In this document: positions 1 through 7,041 of the stretch, piece by piece
Layout of the letters: each line of letters begins with the position of its first letter
How positions within the stretch are numbered: the first letter of the stretch is position 1
DNA from: Sphingosinicella sp. BN140058
GTDB taxonomy: Bacteria; Pseudomonadota; Alphaproteobacteria; Sphingomonadales; Sphingomonadaceae
Reading direction: 5' to 3'
Length of the DNA: 64,000 nt
Assembly: GCF_004135585.1 (NCBI RefSeq)
Contig: NZ_CP035501.1
Location: 2,303,501 to 2,367,500 of the forward strand
Translations under genes and position numbers: made by a program
Notes under the pieces: model-generated
The model's database searches: none
What the model saw: the letters and a program-made list of their open reading frames with translations, nothing else
What the model was told of the DNA's origin: nothing

Positions 1-230
1 CCATATTGGCCGCTTATCTGCTCCTGTCGATGGGGCGGATGAGCGGCCAATCCGCTTCGTACCAGGCGATGAACGTGGTCGGCGCCGCCGGCTTCATCGT
101 CAACGGCTGGTGGCACGGCGCGCTGCCGTCGGCGACCTTGAACGTCATTTGGATGCTGATCGGCGCGATCGCGCTGGCGCGCATCGTCCGGAAGCGCCGG
201 GCGCCGTCGGCAAGGCCCGCTGCCGACTAA
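1..230 (+). CDS. CBU_0592-like small membrane protein (5' end outside window)
   Basis: Partial gene: the reading frame is open at the left edge and ends with TAA at 228-230; the visible TTG at 6 is probably not the true start. The visible part ends in a hydrophobic helix (about residues 47-60 from that TTG) and a short basic tail. The pattern of an SGQS..YQ segment, a NVVGA glycine-rich turn and a WHGA.PSA..NV..M.IG block matches the CBU_0592 family of small integral membrane proteins. The role of that family is unknown to me. Its stop overlaps the stop of the convergent DUF4345 gene. Confidence 0.6.
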   Translation, partial: ILAAYLLLSMGRMSGQSASYQAMNVVGAAGFIVNGWWHGALPSATLNVIWMLIGAIALARIVRKRRAPSARPAAD

Positions 231-610
231 GCGGCGGCGACGCGCGCCTGCCAGAGCGCAAGAGCCGGAACCACCCCAAGCTCCATCGCCAGGCCGAAGA
301 GGTGACCCGGACTCGGACTTCCCATCGTCACCAGCGCGAACAAGCGCGCCAGCCCGCCGCAGACGACGACGAGCGTGAGGCCGCGGAACAGTGTGCCTTT
401 CGCCTCGATGCGGGGAATGCAGGCGGCGAAGCCGAGACCGATGCCGAACAGCAGCCCCGACAGATAGCGGAAGTGGCTGTCGAGATCGACCGACGGCACC
501 CCGGCGCTCTTCACCATGGCGACGCTGGCGATCACCCCTGCACCGCCGGCGGCGAAGGGCACCAGGCAGGCCAGCGCGACGGCGCATTGCAGCAGGCGGC
601 GCTCGTTCAT
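227..610 (-). CDS. DUF4345-like membrane protein
   Basis: A 127-aa protein with about four hydrophobic segments (residues 6-30, 46-65, 74-95 and 104-122). The LDSHFRYLSGL segment followed by a GIG-rich helix is the recognisable DUF4345 pattern. The ATG at 608-610 was chosen because AAGGAAG lies just upstream on the minus strand; a longer open frame extends upstream but has no sensible protein character. The function is unknown. It converges on the CBU_0592-like gene with overlapping stop codons and diverges from the stress-like unit starting at 743. Confidence 0.65.
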   Translation of the reverse strand: MNERRLLQCAVALACLVPFAAGGAGVIASVAMVKSAGVPSVDLDSHFRYLSGLLFGIGLGFAACIPRIEAKGTLFRGLTLVVVCGGLARLFALVTMGSPSPGHLFGLAMELGVVPALALWQARVAAA

Positions 611-688
611 TGTCTTCCTTTCATGCCGGATCGACGGCGGAACGGCCACGCCGCCGCAGCGGATCCACGATCCTGGAGCGAAACGACC

Positions 689-713
689 GGAACCGCCGCG
701 ATGAGCGAAGGTT
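689..713 (+). promoter_or_regulatory. Candidate EcfG (general stress sigma factor) promoter
   Basis: GGAAC (689-693), a 16-nt spacer, then GGTT (710-713), compared with the alphaproteobacterial EcfG consensus GGAAC-N16/17-CGTT: a perfect -35 and one mismatch in the -10. It would start transcription near 720, about 23 nt before the ATG at 743. The downstream genes (a disordered small protein and a GS39/YghA-like dehydrogenase) are typical of general stress regulons, which supports the call, but a short motif can occur by chance in GC-rich DNA. Confidence 0.4.
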
Positions 714-742
714 GACGGGTGAAAGCCTGCAAGGAGCGCATC

Positions 743-958
743 ATGAGCAAGAACCAGCACAACCCCGATTCGACCGACCGGCCGCTCAACCAGAACAATC
801 AGATGTCCGACGATCCGGGCGACGGCAGCCGCGAGAGCTTCACGCTCGGCAAGGACGGCAGCAGCCCGGCCGAGAAGACGCCTTCGAAGGATCGTCAGGA
901 CCAGTCGACGATCGAGGCCTTCGGAGAGGAAGGCGCCGGCGTCGCGCCGAAGGAGTAA
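743..958 (+). CDS. Small hydrophilic, probably disordered protein
   Basis: A 71-aa protein with almost no hydrophobic residues, rich in Asp, Ser, Asn, Gln, Gly and Lys, with no Cys and no predicted helix of note. It was started at the ATG 743 because AAGGAG lies at 731-736; the in-frame GTG at 719 has no such site. It ends 4 nt before the dehydrogenase gene, so the two are probably co-transcribed. I do not recognise the family. Composition and context suggest a stress-protective or hydrophilin-like protein, which is inference only. Confidence 0.6.
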   Translation: MSKNQHNPDSTDRPLNQNNQMSDDPGDGSRESFTLGKDGSSPAEKTPSKDRQDQSTIEAFGEEGAGVAPKE

Positions 959-962
959 GGGC

Positions 963-1820
963 ATGAGCGGCACCGAAACCGTCGACATGATCCACGAGGA
1001 CGGCCTGCCCGGCCACGAAAGCGAGATGGACGACAAGCCCGAATGGGCGCCGCGCTATCCGGGCTCGGGCCGGCTCGCGGGCAAGGTCGCTCTGATTACC
1101 GGCGCCGACAGCGGCATCGGCCGCGCCGTCGCCGCTCTGTTCGCCCGTGAAGGCGCCGATGTCGCCATCCTCTATCTGTGCGAGCATGACGACGCGGCCG
1201 AGACCAGGCGGATCGTCGAGAGCGAAGGACGCAGGGCGATCGCCATCGCCGGCGATGTCGGCGACAAGGATTTCTGCGACCGCGCCGTGGCCGAGGCGGT
1301 GGAGAAGCTCGGTCGGCTGGACATCCTCGTCAACAATGCCGCCGAGCAGCATCCCGACAAGGACATACGCGACATCACCGAGGAACAGCTGAAGCGGACT
1401 TTCCAGACCAACATCTTCGGCTATTTCTTCATGGTCCAGGCGGCGCGACCACATCTGAAACGCGGATCGGCGATCATCAACTGCACCTCCGTCACCATGT
1501 ATCAGGGCTCGAAGGAGCTGCTCGATTATTCCGCGACCAAGGGTGCAATCACCGCATTCACGCGATCCTTGTCCGAGAATCTGATCGAGGACGGGATCCG
1601 CGTCAACGCAGTCGCGCCGGGACCGATCTGGACACCGCTCAACCCGTCGGGGGGCGCCAGTCCCGACAAATTGGAGACGTTCGGGGAGGATACGCCGATG
1701 GGCCGGCCGGGCCAGCCCAACGAGGTCGCGCCGAGCTTCCTGTTCCTCGCCTGCGAGGATGCAAGCTACATGTCGGGGCAGGTTCTCCACCCCAATGGAG
1801 GAACGATCGTCAACGGCTGA
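963..1820 (+). CDS. SDR family oxidoreductase (GS39/YghA-like)
   Basis: A 285-aa classical/extended short-chain dehydrogenase. A polar N-terminal lead (1-38) precedes the Rossmann fold. TGADSGIG at 46-53 binds NAD(P); NNAA lies at 124-127; the catalytic triad is Ser176, Tyr189 and Lys193 (YSATK); the AVAPGPIWTP segment follows. Length and lead match the YghA and Bacillus general-stress-protein-39 group, whose substrates are mostly undefined aldehydes or alcohols. It follows the 71-aa gene by 4 nt in a likely stress operon. Exact substrate and cofactor preference cannot be read from the sequence. Confidence 0.88.
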   Translation: MSGTETVDMIHEDGLPGHESEMDDKPEWAPRYPGSGRLAGKVALITGADSGIGRAVAALFAREGADVAILYLCEHDDAAETRRIVESEGRRAIAIAGDVGDKDFCDRAVAEAVEKLGRLDILVNNAAEQHPDKDIRDITEEQLKRTFQTNIFGYFFMVQAARPHLKRGSAIINCTSVTMYQGSKELLDYSATKGAITAFTRSLSENLIEDGIRVNAVAPGPIWTPLNPSGGASPDKLETFGEDTPMGRPGQPNEVAPSFLFLACEDASYMSGQVLHPNGGTIVNG

Positions 1821-1925
1821 CGGAGCCCAGGACGGAGCGGACGGGGCGGATTTGCTCGGTCCGTTCGCGCCGCTTCTGGACGGCGCCGATAATTGTTATG
1901 CTGGTCGTCAGAACAAGGACAGGGG

Positions 1926-2351
1926 ATGACGATGGCGCGTGTTATCGGAGGCGTGGTCCTGGGACTGATCGCCGCATTCGTGGCGATCTGGTCGGTGGAG
2001 ATGGTCAACCACCTCATCTACCCGTTGCCGCGCGATATCCGGGTCGACGACCCGAGAGGCCTTGGCGCGTACGTCAGCGCGATGTCGATCGGCGCGCAAT
2101 TGTTCGTGGCCGGCGGCTGGCTGGCCGGGGCGTTCGTCGGAGGATGGGTCGCAGGCGTGATCAGCCGTCGCAACTGGACGATCTGGCTGATCGCGATCCT
2201 GATCCTGATCGCCGGGGTCGCCAACATTCTCTACGTCACCCATCCGCCGTTCCTGAAGATCGCCTCGGTGATCGCGCCCTTGATCGGAGGATTGCTCGCC
2301 GCTTTGCTGCTGCGCCGTTGCCCCTCGGCGGGGATGGGAGCGCCGGCATGA
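1926..2351 (+). CDS. Hypothetical four-helix membrane protein
   Basis: A 141-aa protein with four hydrophobic segments (about residues 6-30, 54-80, 84-103 and 110-130) separated by short polar loops, including an arginine pair after helix 2. The ATG at 1926 is preceded by AAGGA (1915-1919); the ATG two codons later is an equal alternative. Family and function are not recognised. Its stop overlaps the ATG of the Mpo1-like gene (ATGA), indicating translational coupling with another membrane protein. Confidence 0.65.
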   Translation: MTMARVIGGVVLGLIAAFVAIWSVEMVNHLIYPLPRDIRVDDPRGLGAYVSAMSIGAQLFVAGGWLAGAFVGGWVAGVISRRNWTIWLIAILILIAGVANILYVTHPPFLKIASVIAPLIGGLLAALLLRRCPSAGMGAPA

Positions 2352-2707
2352 ACCGCTACCGCAGCTTCGCCGAATTCTGGCCCTTTTACCTGCGCGAGCA
2401 TTCGCGGCCGGCGACCCGCGCGCTGCATTATGCCGGGACGACGCTCGTCATTCTGCTGGCCGCGGGCGCGATCGCGAGCGGCGATGCGCGGTTGATGATC
2501 GCGCTTCCGATCGCAGGCTACGGCTTCGCCTGGGCGAGCCACGCTGCCGTCGAGCATAATCGTCCGGCGACGTTCAAATATCCTTTGTGGTCGCTTGCCG
2601 CCGACTTCCGGATGTTCTTCCTCTGGCTGACGGGCCGGATCGGGCGCGAATTGCAGGACGCCGGCGTTGGCCAGAACCGTCATCCGGGCCGACCGGATGC
2701 CGGTTAA
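2348..2707 (+). CDS. DUF962/Mpo1-like membrane protein
   Basis: A 119-aa protein with the DUF962 layout: an N-terminal SFAEFWPFYLREH segment, an LHYAG turn, two hydrophobic helices (about 34-52 and 54-68), then an EHNRPATFKYPLWSL block. In yeast the Mpo1 member is an Fe(II)-dependent dioxygenase of 2-hydroxy fatty acids; bacterial members are poorly studied, so the reaction is only suggested. The conserved His residues of the LREH, LHY and VEHN segments are present. Its start overlaps the preceding gene and its end overlaps the start of the Crp/Fnr gene. Confidence 0.8.
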   Translation: MNRYRSFAEFWPFYLREHSRPATRALHYAGTTLVILLAAGAIASGDARLMIALPIAGYGFAWASHAAVEHNRPATFKYPLWSLAADFRMFFLWLTGRIGRELQDAGVGQNRHPGRPDAG

Positions 2708-3434
2708 GGATCCCGGGGTCGAGCGGGCGCTCGCCAAGCTACGGGCCCGCGACGTTCTCTCTCCGGAGGAAGAGCGGGTCTTCGTCGAGTCGATCGCGGA
2801 AACTCGCGAAATCGCGGCGCACCGGCAGATCGTCCGCGCGGGCACGACGCTGACCCATTCCATTCTGCTGCTCGACGGTTTCGCCTGCCGGTACAAGGAT
2901 CTTGCCGATGGCGAGCGCCAGATCCAGGAGTTGCACATTGCGGGAGACTATGTCGACCTGCACGGCTTCCTGCTGAAGACGCTGGATCACAATGTCGGGG
3001 CGCTCAGCGACGTGCGCATCGCCCTGGTGCCGCACGACGCGCTGCGCGCGATCACCGAGCAGCAACCGCATCTGGCCCGCTTGCTGTGGTTTTCGACCCT
3101 GCTCGACGCCGCCATTCAGCGCGAGCGCATTCTCTCGATCGGCCGCCGCAACTCCCTGGCGCGGATCGCCCACCTGATCTGCGAGACCTTCCTCAGGATG
3201 AAGGTCGCAGGCCTTGCCGGACCGGATCGCTATCCGCTGCCGATCACCCAGACCGACATCGCCGATGCCTGCGGGCTGACCGCGGTGCACGTCAATCGCA
3301 TGCTCCGCCGGCTGCGCGACGACGGCCTGATGACGTTCCGCGCCGGGGAAGTGGTGATCCACGACTGGGATGGCCTGGTGCATCTGGCCGAGTTCGACCC
3401 GACCTACCTCCATCTGGACCGGCGCCCCCGCTAA
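2697..3434 (+). CDS. Crp/Fnr family transcriptional regulator
   Basis: A 245-aa regulator with an N-terminal cyclic-nucleotide-binding-type beta barrel (about 20-115), a long dimerisation helix (about 125-160) and a C-terminal Crp-type winged helix (about 184-235; QTDIADACGL then VNRMLRRL is the recognition region). No FNR-type N-terminal cysteine cluster is present, so oxygen sensing through an Fe-S cluster is unlikely. ATG 2697 was preferred to the TTG at 2667; neither has a strong ribosome site. It overlaps the Mpo1-like gene by 11 nt. The effector is unknown. Confidence 0.85.
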   Translation: MPVKDPGVERALAKLRARDVLSPEEERVFVESIAETREIAAHRQIVRAGTTLTHSILLLDGFACRYKDLADGERQIQELHIAGDYVDLHGFLLKTLDHNVGALSDVRIALVPHDALRAITEQQPHLARLLWFSTLLDAAIQRERILSIGRRNSLARIAHLICETFLRMKVAGLAGPDRYPLPITQTDIADACGLTAVHVNRMLRRLRDDGLMTFRAGEVVIHDWDGLVHLAEFDPTYLHLDRRPR

Positions 3435-3452
3435 CCGACTCCGGAAACCGGT

Positions 3453-3887
3453 TCAGAGATTGAGGACCTCGAACGGAACGCGCGCGATCATGCGCTCGGC
3501 GAGCATGGCCCGGTGGCAGACCGGCGCATCCTTCTCAAAGCAGAGCAAGGCGGCGCGCTGTGCCTCTGCCGCAGCAAGCGCCTGCACCAGGGCGATCTCA
3601 GCCTCCGGCGTTTCGAGCTGATCGGCGTAGATTGCCCGCATCTCGGCGGTGCGCCCGGCGCGCGCCGCCTGGCGCCCTGCGGCGGGCGTGCCGAGCGGCC
3701 GGAGATGGAGATAGTCGATTCCGCGTTCGCGCAAGGCGTTGGAGAGCGCGGTTTTCGAGAAGCCCGGCCGCCGCGACGCCGCGACGGCGCGGACGTCGAT
3801 CAGAAGGTCGACCTTCGCAGCCTGAAGCTCGCCGAGAAATTCGTCGACGGTCTTGCCTTCATAGCCGATGGTGAAGAGCGGGCGCAT
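3453..3887 (-). CDS. DUF488 family protein
   Basis: A 144-aa protein with the DUF488 signature: an N-terminal FTIGYEGK segment, LLIDVRA, an SRRPGF.K..L block, and a C-terminal LLCFEKD...CHR segment. The conserved Cys and His of the last block suggest a metal or small-ligand site, but the family has no agreed function. ATG 3887 was chosen because AGGTGGGGG lies just upstream; a TTG start at 3902 would overlap the preceding gene's stop by 4 nt. It is the second gene of a minus-strand pair with the zinc-ribbon gene. Confidence 0.82.
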   Translation of the reverse strand: MRPLFTIGYEGKTVDEFLGELQAAKVDLLIDVRAVAASRRPGFSKTALSNALRERGIDYLHLRPLGTPAAGRQAARAGRTAEMRAIYADQLETPEAEIALVQALAAAEAQRAALLCFEKDAPVCHRAMLAERMIARVPFEVLNL

Positions 3888-3898
3888 CGCCCCCACCT

Positions 3899-4225
3899 TC
3901 AATCGAAGATCTCTTCGAGCCAGCTCTTGCGGCGCTTATAGGGTTTCTGATGGCCGTATCCGTGGCCGTAGCCCTGATGCGGCTGTCCCCAGGGAGCCTG
4001 CGACGGCGGCTGCTGGGGCGGATATTGCGGAGAGCTCTGTTGCGGGGCCGAGGGAGGTGCCGGTGTGGCGGCGCCGCTCCGCTCGATGATCTTGTCGAGC
4101 TCGCCGCGATCGAGCCACACGCCGCGGCAGTTCGGACAATAATCGATTTCGATACTCTGCCGCTCGCTCATCACCAGCGGCGTGCCGTCGACGGGACAGG
4201 CCATCGGTCCGGATCGGGTCACCAT
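3899..4225 (-). CDS. zf-TFIIB zinc-ribbon protein
   Basis: A 108-aa protein with two CxxC-type knuckles: a Cys-Pro pair near residue 10 and CPNC near residue 30, followed by RGVWLDRGELDKI, the hallmark of the zf-TFIIB (YjdI-like) family. A Pro/Gln-rich low-complexity stretch (about 48-78), a His/Gly-rich segment (HGYGHGYGH) and a basic tail ending in WLEEIFD follow. Start at 4225 is supported by AAGGAG. Molecular role unknown. The His/Gly segment may bind metal, which is inference. Confidence 0.82.
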   Translation of the reverse strand: MVTRSGPMACPVDGTPLVMSERQSIEIDYCPNCRGVWLDRGELDKIIERSGAATPAPPSAPQQSSPQYPPQQPPSQAPWGQPHQGYGHGYGHQKPYKRRKSWLEEIFD

Positions 4226-4325
4226 ATCGCTCTCCTTATCGTCTGAACCCCGACCTAGGTACGAGGCCGGGCGATCGCAACGGCTGCATATCCGGACAGG
4301 TCCGGCGCGACCGGCCGGAATCGGA

Positions 4326-4340
4326 CACCAAGGCTTGGTG
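4326..4340. promoter_or_regulatory. Candidate upstream activator palindrome for the sigma-54 promoter
   Basis: CACCAAG-G-CTTGGTG is a perfect 7-bp inverted repeat around one base. It lies about 100 bp upstream of the -24 element at 4427, the normal distance for an enhancer-binding-protein site such as that of PspF. No PspF-like activator gene is in the window, so the binding protein is unknown. Confidence 0.4.
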
Positions 4341-4424
4341 ATTCTCACCGTTCGTTGGGATTGCAGTTCGGGCAGTCGAGCGATCCCGATCCAGGAATTG
4401 GCTGTTTTCCGCCGTTTCTGCGAC

Positions 4425-4441
4425 TTGGCACGCGGTCTGCA
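4425..4441 (+). promoter_or_regulatory. Sigma-54 (RpoN) promoter
   Basis: TTGGCACG then CGGT then CTGCA matches the -24/-12 consensus (TGGCACG-N4-TTGCA) at all but one core position. The invariant GG is at 4427-4428 and GC at 4439-4440, with the required 10 bases between. Predicted transcription start is near 4452, about 43 nt before the first small peptide gene. Sigma-54 control is also the rule for the classical psp operon, and a PspC gene lies in this unit. Confidence 0.7.
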
Positions 4442-4494
4442 ATGACGTTTGCATGCACCGACGATCCCCGGCGGTGCCCAACAGGAGACAGACA

Positions 4495-4602
4495 ATGACC
4501 TTCGAGCTTTCCGATCTTCAGCGCTTCGCAGTCTCGGCTTTCGGCGCCCTCTTCGTCGCTTCGCTGTTCATCTCGGCCGCCGCCGGTCCGCTTGTCGGCT
4601 GA
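4495..4602 (+). CDS. Tandem small membrane peptide, copy 1
   Basis: A 35-aa peptide. Layout: MTF, a short polar segment ending in LQR, a hydrophobic helix (about residues 11-30) containing SA.GALF.ASLFISAA, and a Gly/Pro end. A strong ribosome site (AGGAGA, 4483-4488) precedes the ATG. It is a clear paralog of the next two peptides and is first in the sigma-54-driven unit. A single-pass inner-membrane peptide is likely. No family is known to me. Repetition of a conserved short frame three times with its own ribosome sites argues that it is translated. Confidence 0.7.
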   Translation: MTFELSDLQRFAVSAFGALFVASLFISAAAGPLVG

Positions 4603-4639
4603 TCCGCTCCCTTCCCCACTCTCTCAAAGGACGACTGAC

Positions 4640-4753
4640 ATGACCTTCGCTCTCTCCGACCTGCAGCGTGTCGCAATCTCCGCATTCGGCGCGCTCTTCG
4701 CGGCCTCGCTCTTCATTTCCGCCGCTGCCGGCCCCGTCGGCCAGCTGATCTGA
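4640..4753 (+). CDS. Tandem small membrane peptide, copy 2
   Basis: A 37-aa paralog of copy 1, sharing the LSDLQR segment, SAFGALF, AS.FISAAAGP and the same spacing, with a tail GQLI. AAAGGA precedes it by 8-13 nt. Third-position changes relative to copy 1 with the amino-acid pattern kept suggest coding selection. One transmembrane helix (about 11-30) is expected. It lies 37 nt after copy 1 and 27 nt before copy 3. Confidence 0.7.
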   Translation: MTFALSDLQRVAISAFGALFAASLFISAAAGPVGQLI

Positions 4754-4780
4754 TCCACCCCTTTCAAAGGAGCTACTGCC

Positions 4781-4891
4781 ATGACCTTCGATTTCTCCAG
4801 CTTTCAGCGTGTCGCGGTCTCCGCCCTCGCGGCGCTGTTCACCGCTTCGGTCTTCATCTCCGCCGCCGGCTCCGCCGGTCCGCTGGCCTGA
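4781..4891 (+). CDS. Tandem small membrane peptide, copy 3
   Basis: A 36-aa third member, more diverged: MTF, FSSFQR, VAVSALAALF, TAS.FISAAG and a GPLA end. AAAGGAG lies upstream (4767-4773). The helix length and the conserved QR-(V/F)A-(V/I)SA, ALF and FISAA positions are kept, so it is a true paralog and not a random frame. It ends 38 nt before the PspC-domain gene. Confidence 0.7.
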   Translation: MTFDFSSFQRVAVSALAALFTASVFISAAGSAGPLA

Positions 4892-4929
4892 CCTTCACAC
4901 CTTCAATCCTTCAACGACGGATCACTGCA

Positions 4930-5112
4930 ATGTCCACCTTCACCCTCGACACGAACAACGGCAAGATGATGGGTGTCTGCGCCGGCATCGCCCGGCTGAC
5001 CGGAACCGACGTCACCATCATCCGCCTGATCGCCGTGGCCGCGACCCTGGTCGTCAGCGGCGTGACCATCCCGCTCTACCTGATCGCCGGTCTGATCGCC
5101 CCCAAGGCTTGA
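4930..5112 (+). CDS. pspC: PspC domain protein (minimal, 60 aa)
   Basis: The 60-aa protein consists of one PspC domain: an N-terminal NGKMMGVCAGIARLTG segment, a VTIIRLIAV stretch, and a hydrophobic helix ending in LYLIAGLIAPK. In Escherichia coli PspC with PspB senses envelope damage and binds PspA at the inner membrane; here there is no PspB or PspA next to it and no long cytoplasmic part. The gene follows three tandem small membrane peptides in a unit with a sigma-54 promoter, so a role in envelope stress is a reasonable inference. The ribosome site is weak. Confidence 0.82.
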   Translation: MSTFTLDTNNGKMMGVCAGIARLTGTDVTIIRLIAVAATLVVSGVTIPLYLIAGLIAPKA

Positions 5113-5144
5113 TCGCCGCGATCGCCCACCCCAGGAGACAGACG

Positions 5145-5252
5145 ATGGACGTGATCTACCGCGCCTGGATGAAACGCCTCCAACTCTTCCTCGCCAATCC
5201 GGCTGCCGGCACCCGCCGCGCCGCGGCGAACCGGACCCAGCCGAACGGCTGA
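5145..5252 (+). CDS. Small basic peptide downstream of PspC
   Basis: A 35-aa peptide with an amphipathic N-terminal stretch (IYRAWMKRLQLFL, residues 4-16) and an Arg/Asn-rich tail. The sequence just before its ATG (CAGGAGACAGACG) is nearly identical to that before peptide copy 1, which suggests a recently copied translation-initiation region. It lies 32 nt after pspC and is probably the last gene of the unit. No family is recognised. A membrane-surface peptide is possible. Confidence 0.55.
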   Translation: MDVIYRAWMKRLQLFLANPAAGTRRAAANRTQPNG

Positions 5253-5306
5253 GCGTCGGGCGCCAAGCGGCTTGCGGGACGCACCGGTTTCGCAGAAGAT
5301 ACCGCA

Positions 5307-5702
5307 ATGCGTGCCACCCTTCCTCTTCTCGCCCTCTTCATCCTCTCGGCCTGTGCAAGCACCGGCATCCCGCGCATCGGGATGGGTGATTTCACCGCGC
5401 TCGACGTCAACGGCGCCCCGGTGACCGGCGGAAAGCCGCTCACCCTGCGTCTCGACAAGGACGGTCAGGCAAGCGGCCATGGCGGGTGCAACAGCTTCAG
5501 CACGCGCTTCGAACTCGCTTCCGGTGAACGCATCAGCTTCGGGCCGATTGCCAGCACCCGCATGGCCTGCGAACCCGCAGTGATGGAGCAGGAAAGCCGC
5601 TACTTCGCGATCCTCGATGCGGCCGAAAGCTACAGCGTCTACGGATCCGGCAGCGTCTCGATCATCGCACCAGACGGTCGCGCCATTCGGTTCCGGCGCT
5701 GA
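5307..5702 (+). CDS. META domain lipoprotein (HslJ-like)
   Basis: A 131-aa protein with a lipoprotein signal peptide (hydrophobic 4-15, lipobox LSAC, Cys at 16) and a META domain with the usual GHGGCNSFS segment and a later STRMAC segment, so the paired cysteines typical of HslJ-like domains are present. It is probably anchored to the outer membrane facing the periplasm. Some META proteins are linked to heat or novobiocin resistance, but function is not established. It lies 54 nt after the small basic peptide and may belong to the same transcript. Confidence 0.82.
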   Translation: MRATLPLLALFILSACASTGIPRIGMGDFTALDVNGAPVTGGKPLTLRLDKDGQASGHGGCNSFSTRFELASGERISFGPIASTRMACEPAVMEQESRYFAILDAAESYSVYGSGSVSIIAPDGRAIRFRR

Positions 5703-5712
5703 TCGCGGCGTC

Positions 5713-7041
5713 ATGGCCGCAGCCGGCAAACCTTTCTACCGAACGCTCTACTTCCAGGTCCTGATCGGGATCGCCCTCGGTATCCTCACCGGCTGGCTGT
5801 TCCCCGCCTTCGGCCAGGCGCTGAAGCCGCTGGGCGACGGCTTCATCAAGCTGGTGAAGATGATCATCTCGCCGGTGATCTTTCTCACCGTCGTCACCGG
5901 CATCGCCGGAATGTCCGATCTCAAGGCGTTCGGCCGGGTCGGCGCCAAGGCGATGGCATATTTCCTGACCTTTTCGACGCTTGCGCTCGCGGTCGGGCTG
6001 ATCGTCGGCAACATCGCCCAGCCGGGTGCCGGGCTGAACATCGATCCGACGACGCTCGATCCGCATTCGGTCGCCACCTATGTCGGCAAGGCCAGGGAGC
6101 AGAGCGTCACCGGCTTCGTGCTCCATATCATTCCCGACACCGTCGTCAGCGCCTTCACCTCGGGCGAGATCCTGCAGGTGCTGTTTGTCGCGATCCTGTT
6201 CGGGATCGCGCTTGCCATGATCGGGGAACGCGGCGAGCGATTCCTCGTGACCTTGAAGACGATCACGGCGGTCGTGTTTCGGATGGTTCACATCGTCATG
6301 TACGCGGCGCCGATCGGTGCGTTCGGGGCGATGGCGTTCACGATCGGCACCTACGGGATCGGCACCCTCGCCAACCTGGCCGGGCTGATCGCGACCTTCT
6401 ATCTGACGTCCCTGTTGTTCGTCGTGGCGGTGCTCGGGCTCGTCGCCCGCTTCGCCGGATTCTCGCTGTTCGGCCTGATACGCTACATCAAGGACGAGTT
6501 GTTGCTGGTGCTCGGCACGTCCTCCTCGGAAAGCGCGATGCCGCTGCTGATGGAGAAGCTGGAACGGGCCGGTTGCCCCAAGCCGATCGTCGGCCTGGTC
6601 GTGCCGACCGGTTATTCGTTCAACCTCGATGGCACCAACATCTACATGTCGCTGGCAACTTTGTTCATCGCCCAGGCCACCAACACCCATTTGAGCTTCG
6701 GAGAGCAGATGCTGCTGATGGCAGTCGCGATCTTGTCGTCCAAGGGTGCCGCCGGCGTAACCGGATCGGGCTTCATCGTGCTCGCCGCAACCCTGTCGGT
6801 GGTTCCTTCGGTGCCGGTCGCGGGCATGGCGCTGATCCTCGGCGTCGACCGCTTCATGAGCGAATGCCGGGCGCTCACCAATTTCGTGGGCAACGCGGTG
6901 GCGACGATCGTGGTCGCGCGCTGGGAAGGCGCGGTCGACCTCGCCCGCCTGCGCGCGGCCTTCGCAGGGGCGGGCGGCGACCTGACCGAGTCGGAGAGCG
7001 ACGCCCTGCAGATCGAAGGCCGGAGTGACGTCGAGACCTGA
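5713..7041 (+). CDS. dctA: C4-dicarboxylate/cation symporter DctA
   Basis: A 442-aa member of the dicarboxylate/amino acid:cation symporter family, taking up succinate, fumarate and malate across the inner membrane with protons or sodium. The family marks are clear: [16 protein letters not shown] near the N-terminus, the serine-rich loop [11 protein letters not shown], the NLDGTNIYM motif in the transport core, [13 protein letters not shown] in hairpin 2, and the substrate-binding ALTNFVGN segment. Length matches DctA. The ATG 5713 begins just after the META gene. It converges with the DUF2721 gene with adjacent stops. Confidence 0.93.
   Translation: MAAAGKPFYRTLYFQVLIGIALGILTGWLFPAFGQALKPLGDGFIKLVKMIISPVIFLTVVTGIAGMSDLKAFGRVGAKAMAYFLTFSTLALAVGLIVGNIAQPGAGLNIDPTTLDPHSVATYVGKAREQSVTGFVLHIIPDTVVSAFTSGEILQVLFVAILFGIALAMIGERGERFLVTLKTITAVVFRMVHIVMYAAPIGAFGAMAFTIGTYGIGTLANLAGLIATFYLTSLLFVVAVLGLVARFAGFSLFGLIRYIKDELLLVLGTSSSESAMPLLMEKLERAGCPKPIVGLVVPTGYSFNLDGTNIYMSLATLFIAQATNTHLSFGEQMLLMAVAILSSKGAAGVTGSGFIVLAATLSVVPSVPVAGMALILGVDRFMSECRALTNFVGNAVATIVVARWEGAVDLARLRAAFAGAGGDLTESESDALQIEGRSDVET

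Noticed and set aside
104..122. TGGCACG...CTGC resembling a second sigma-54 promoter
   Set aside because: The GG to GC spacing is 11 instead of 10 bases and it lies inside a coding region without a gene just downstream.
4442..4498. 18-codon frame beginning at ATG 4442 before the first peptide
   Set aside because: Its start lies about 10 nt upstream of the transcription start expected from the sigma-54 promoter, so it would not be in the mRNA; no ribosome site.
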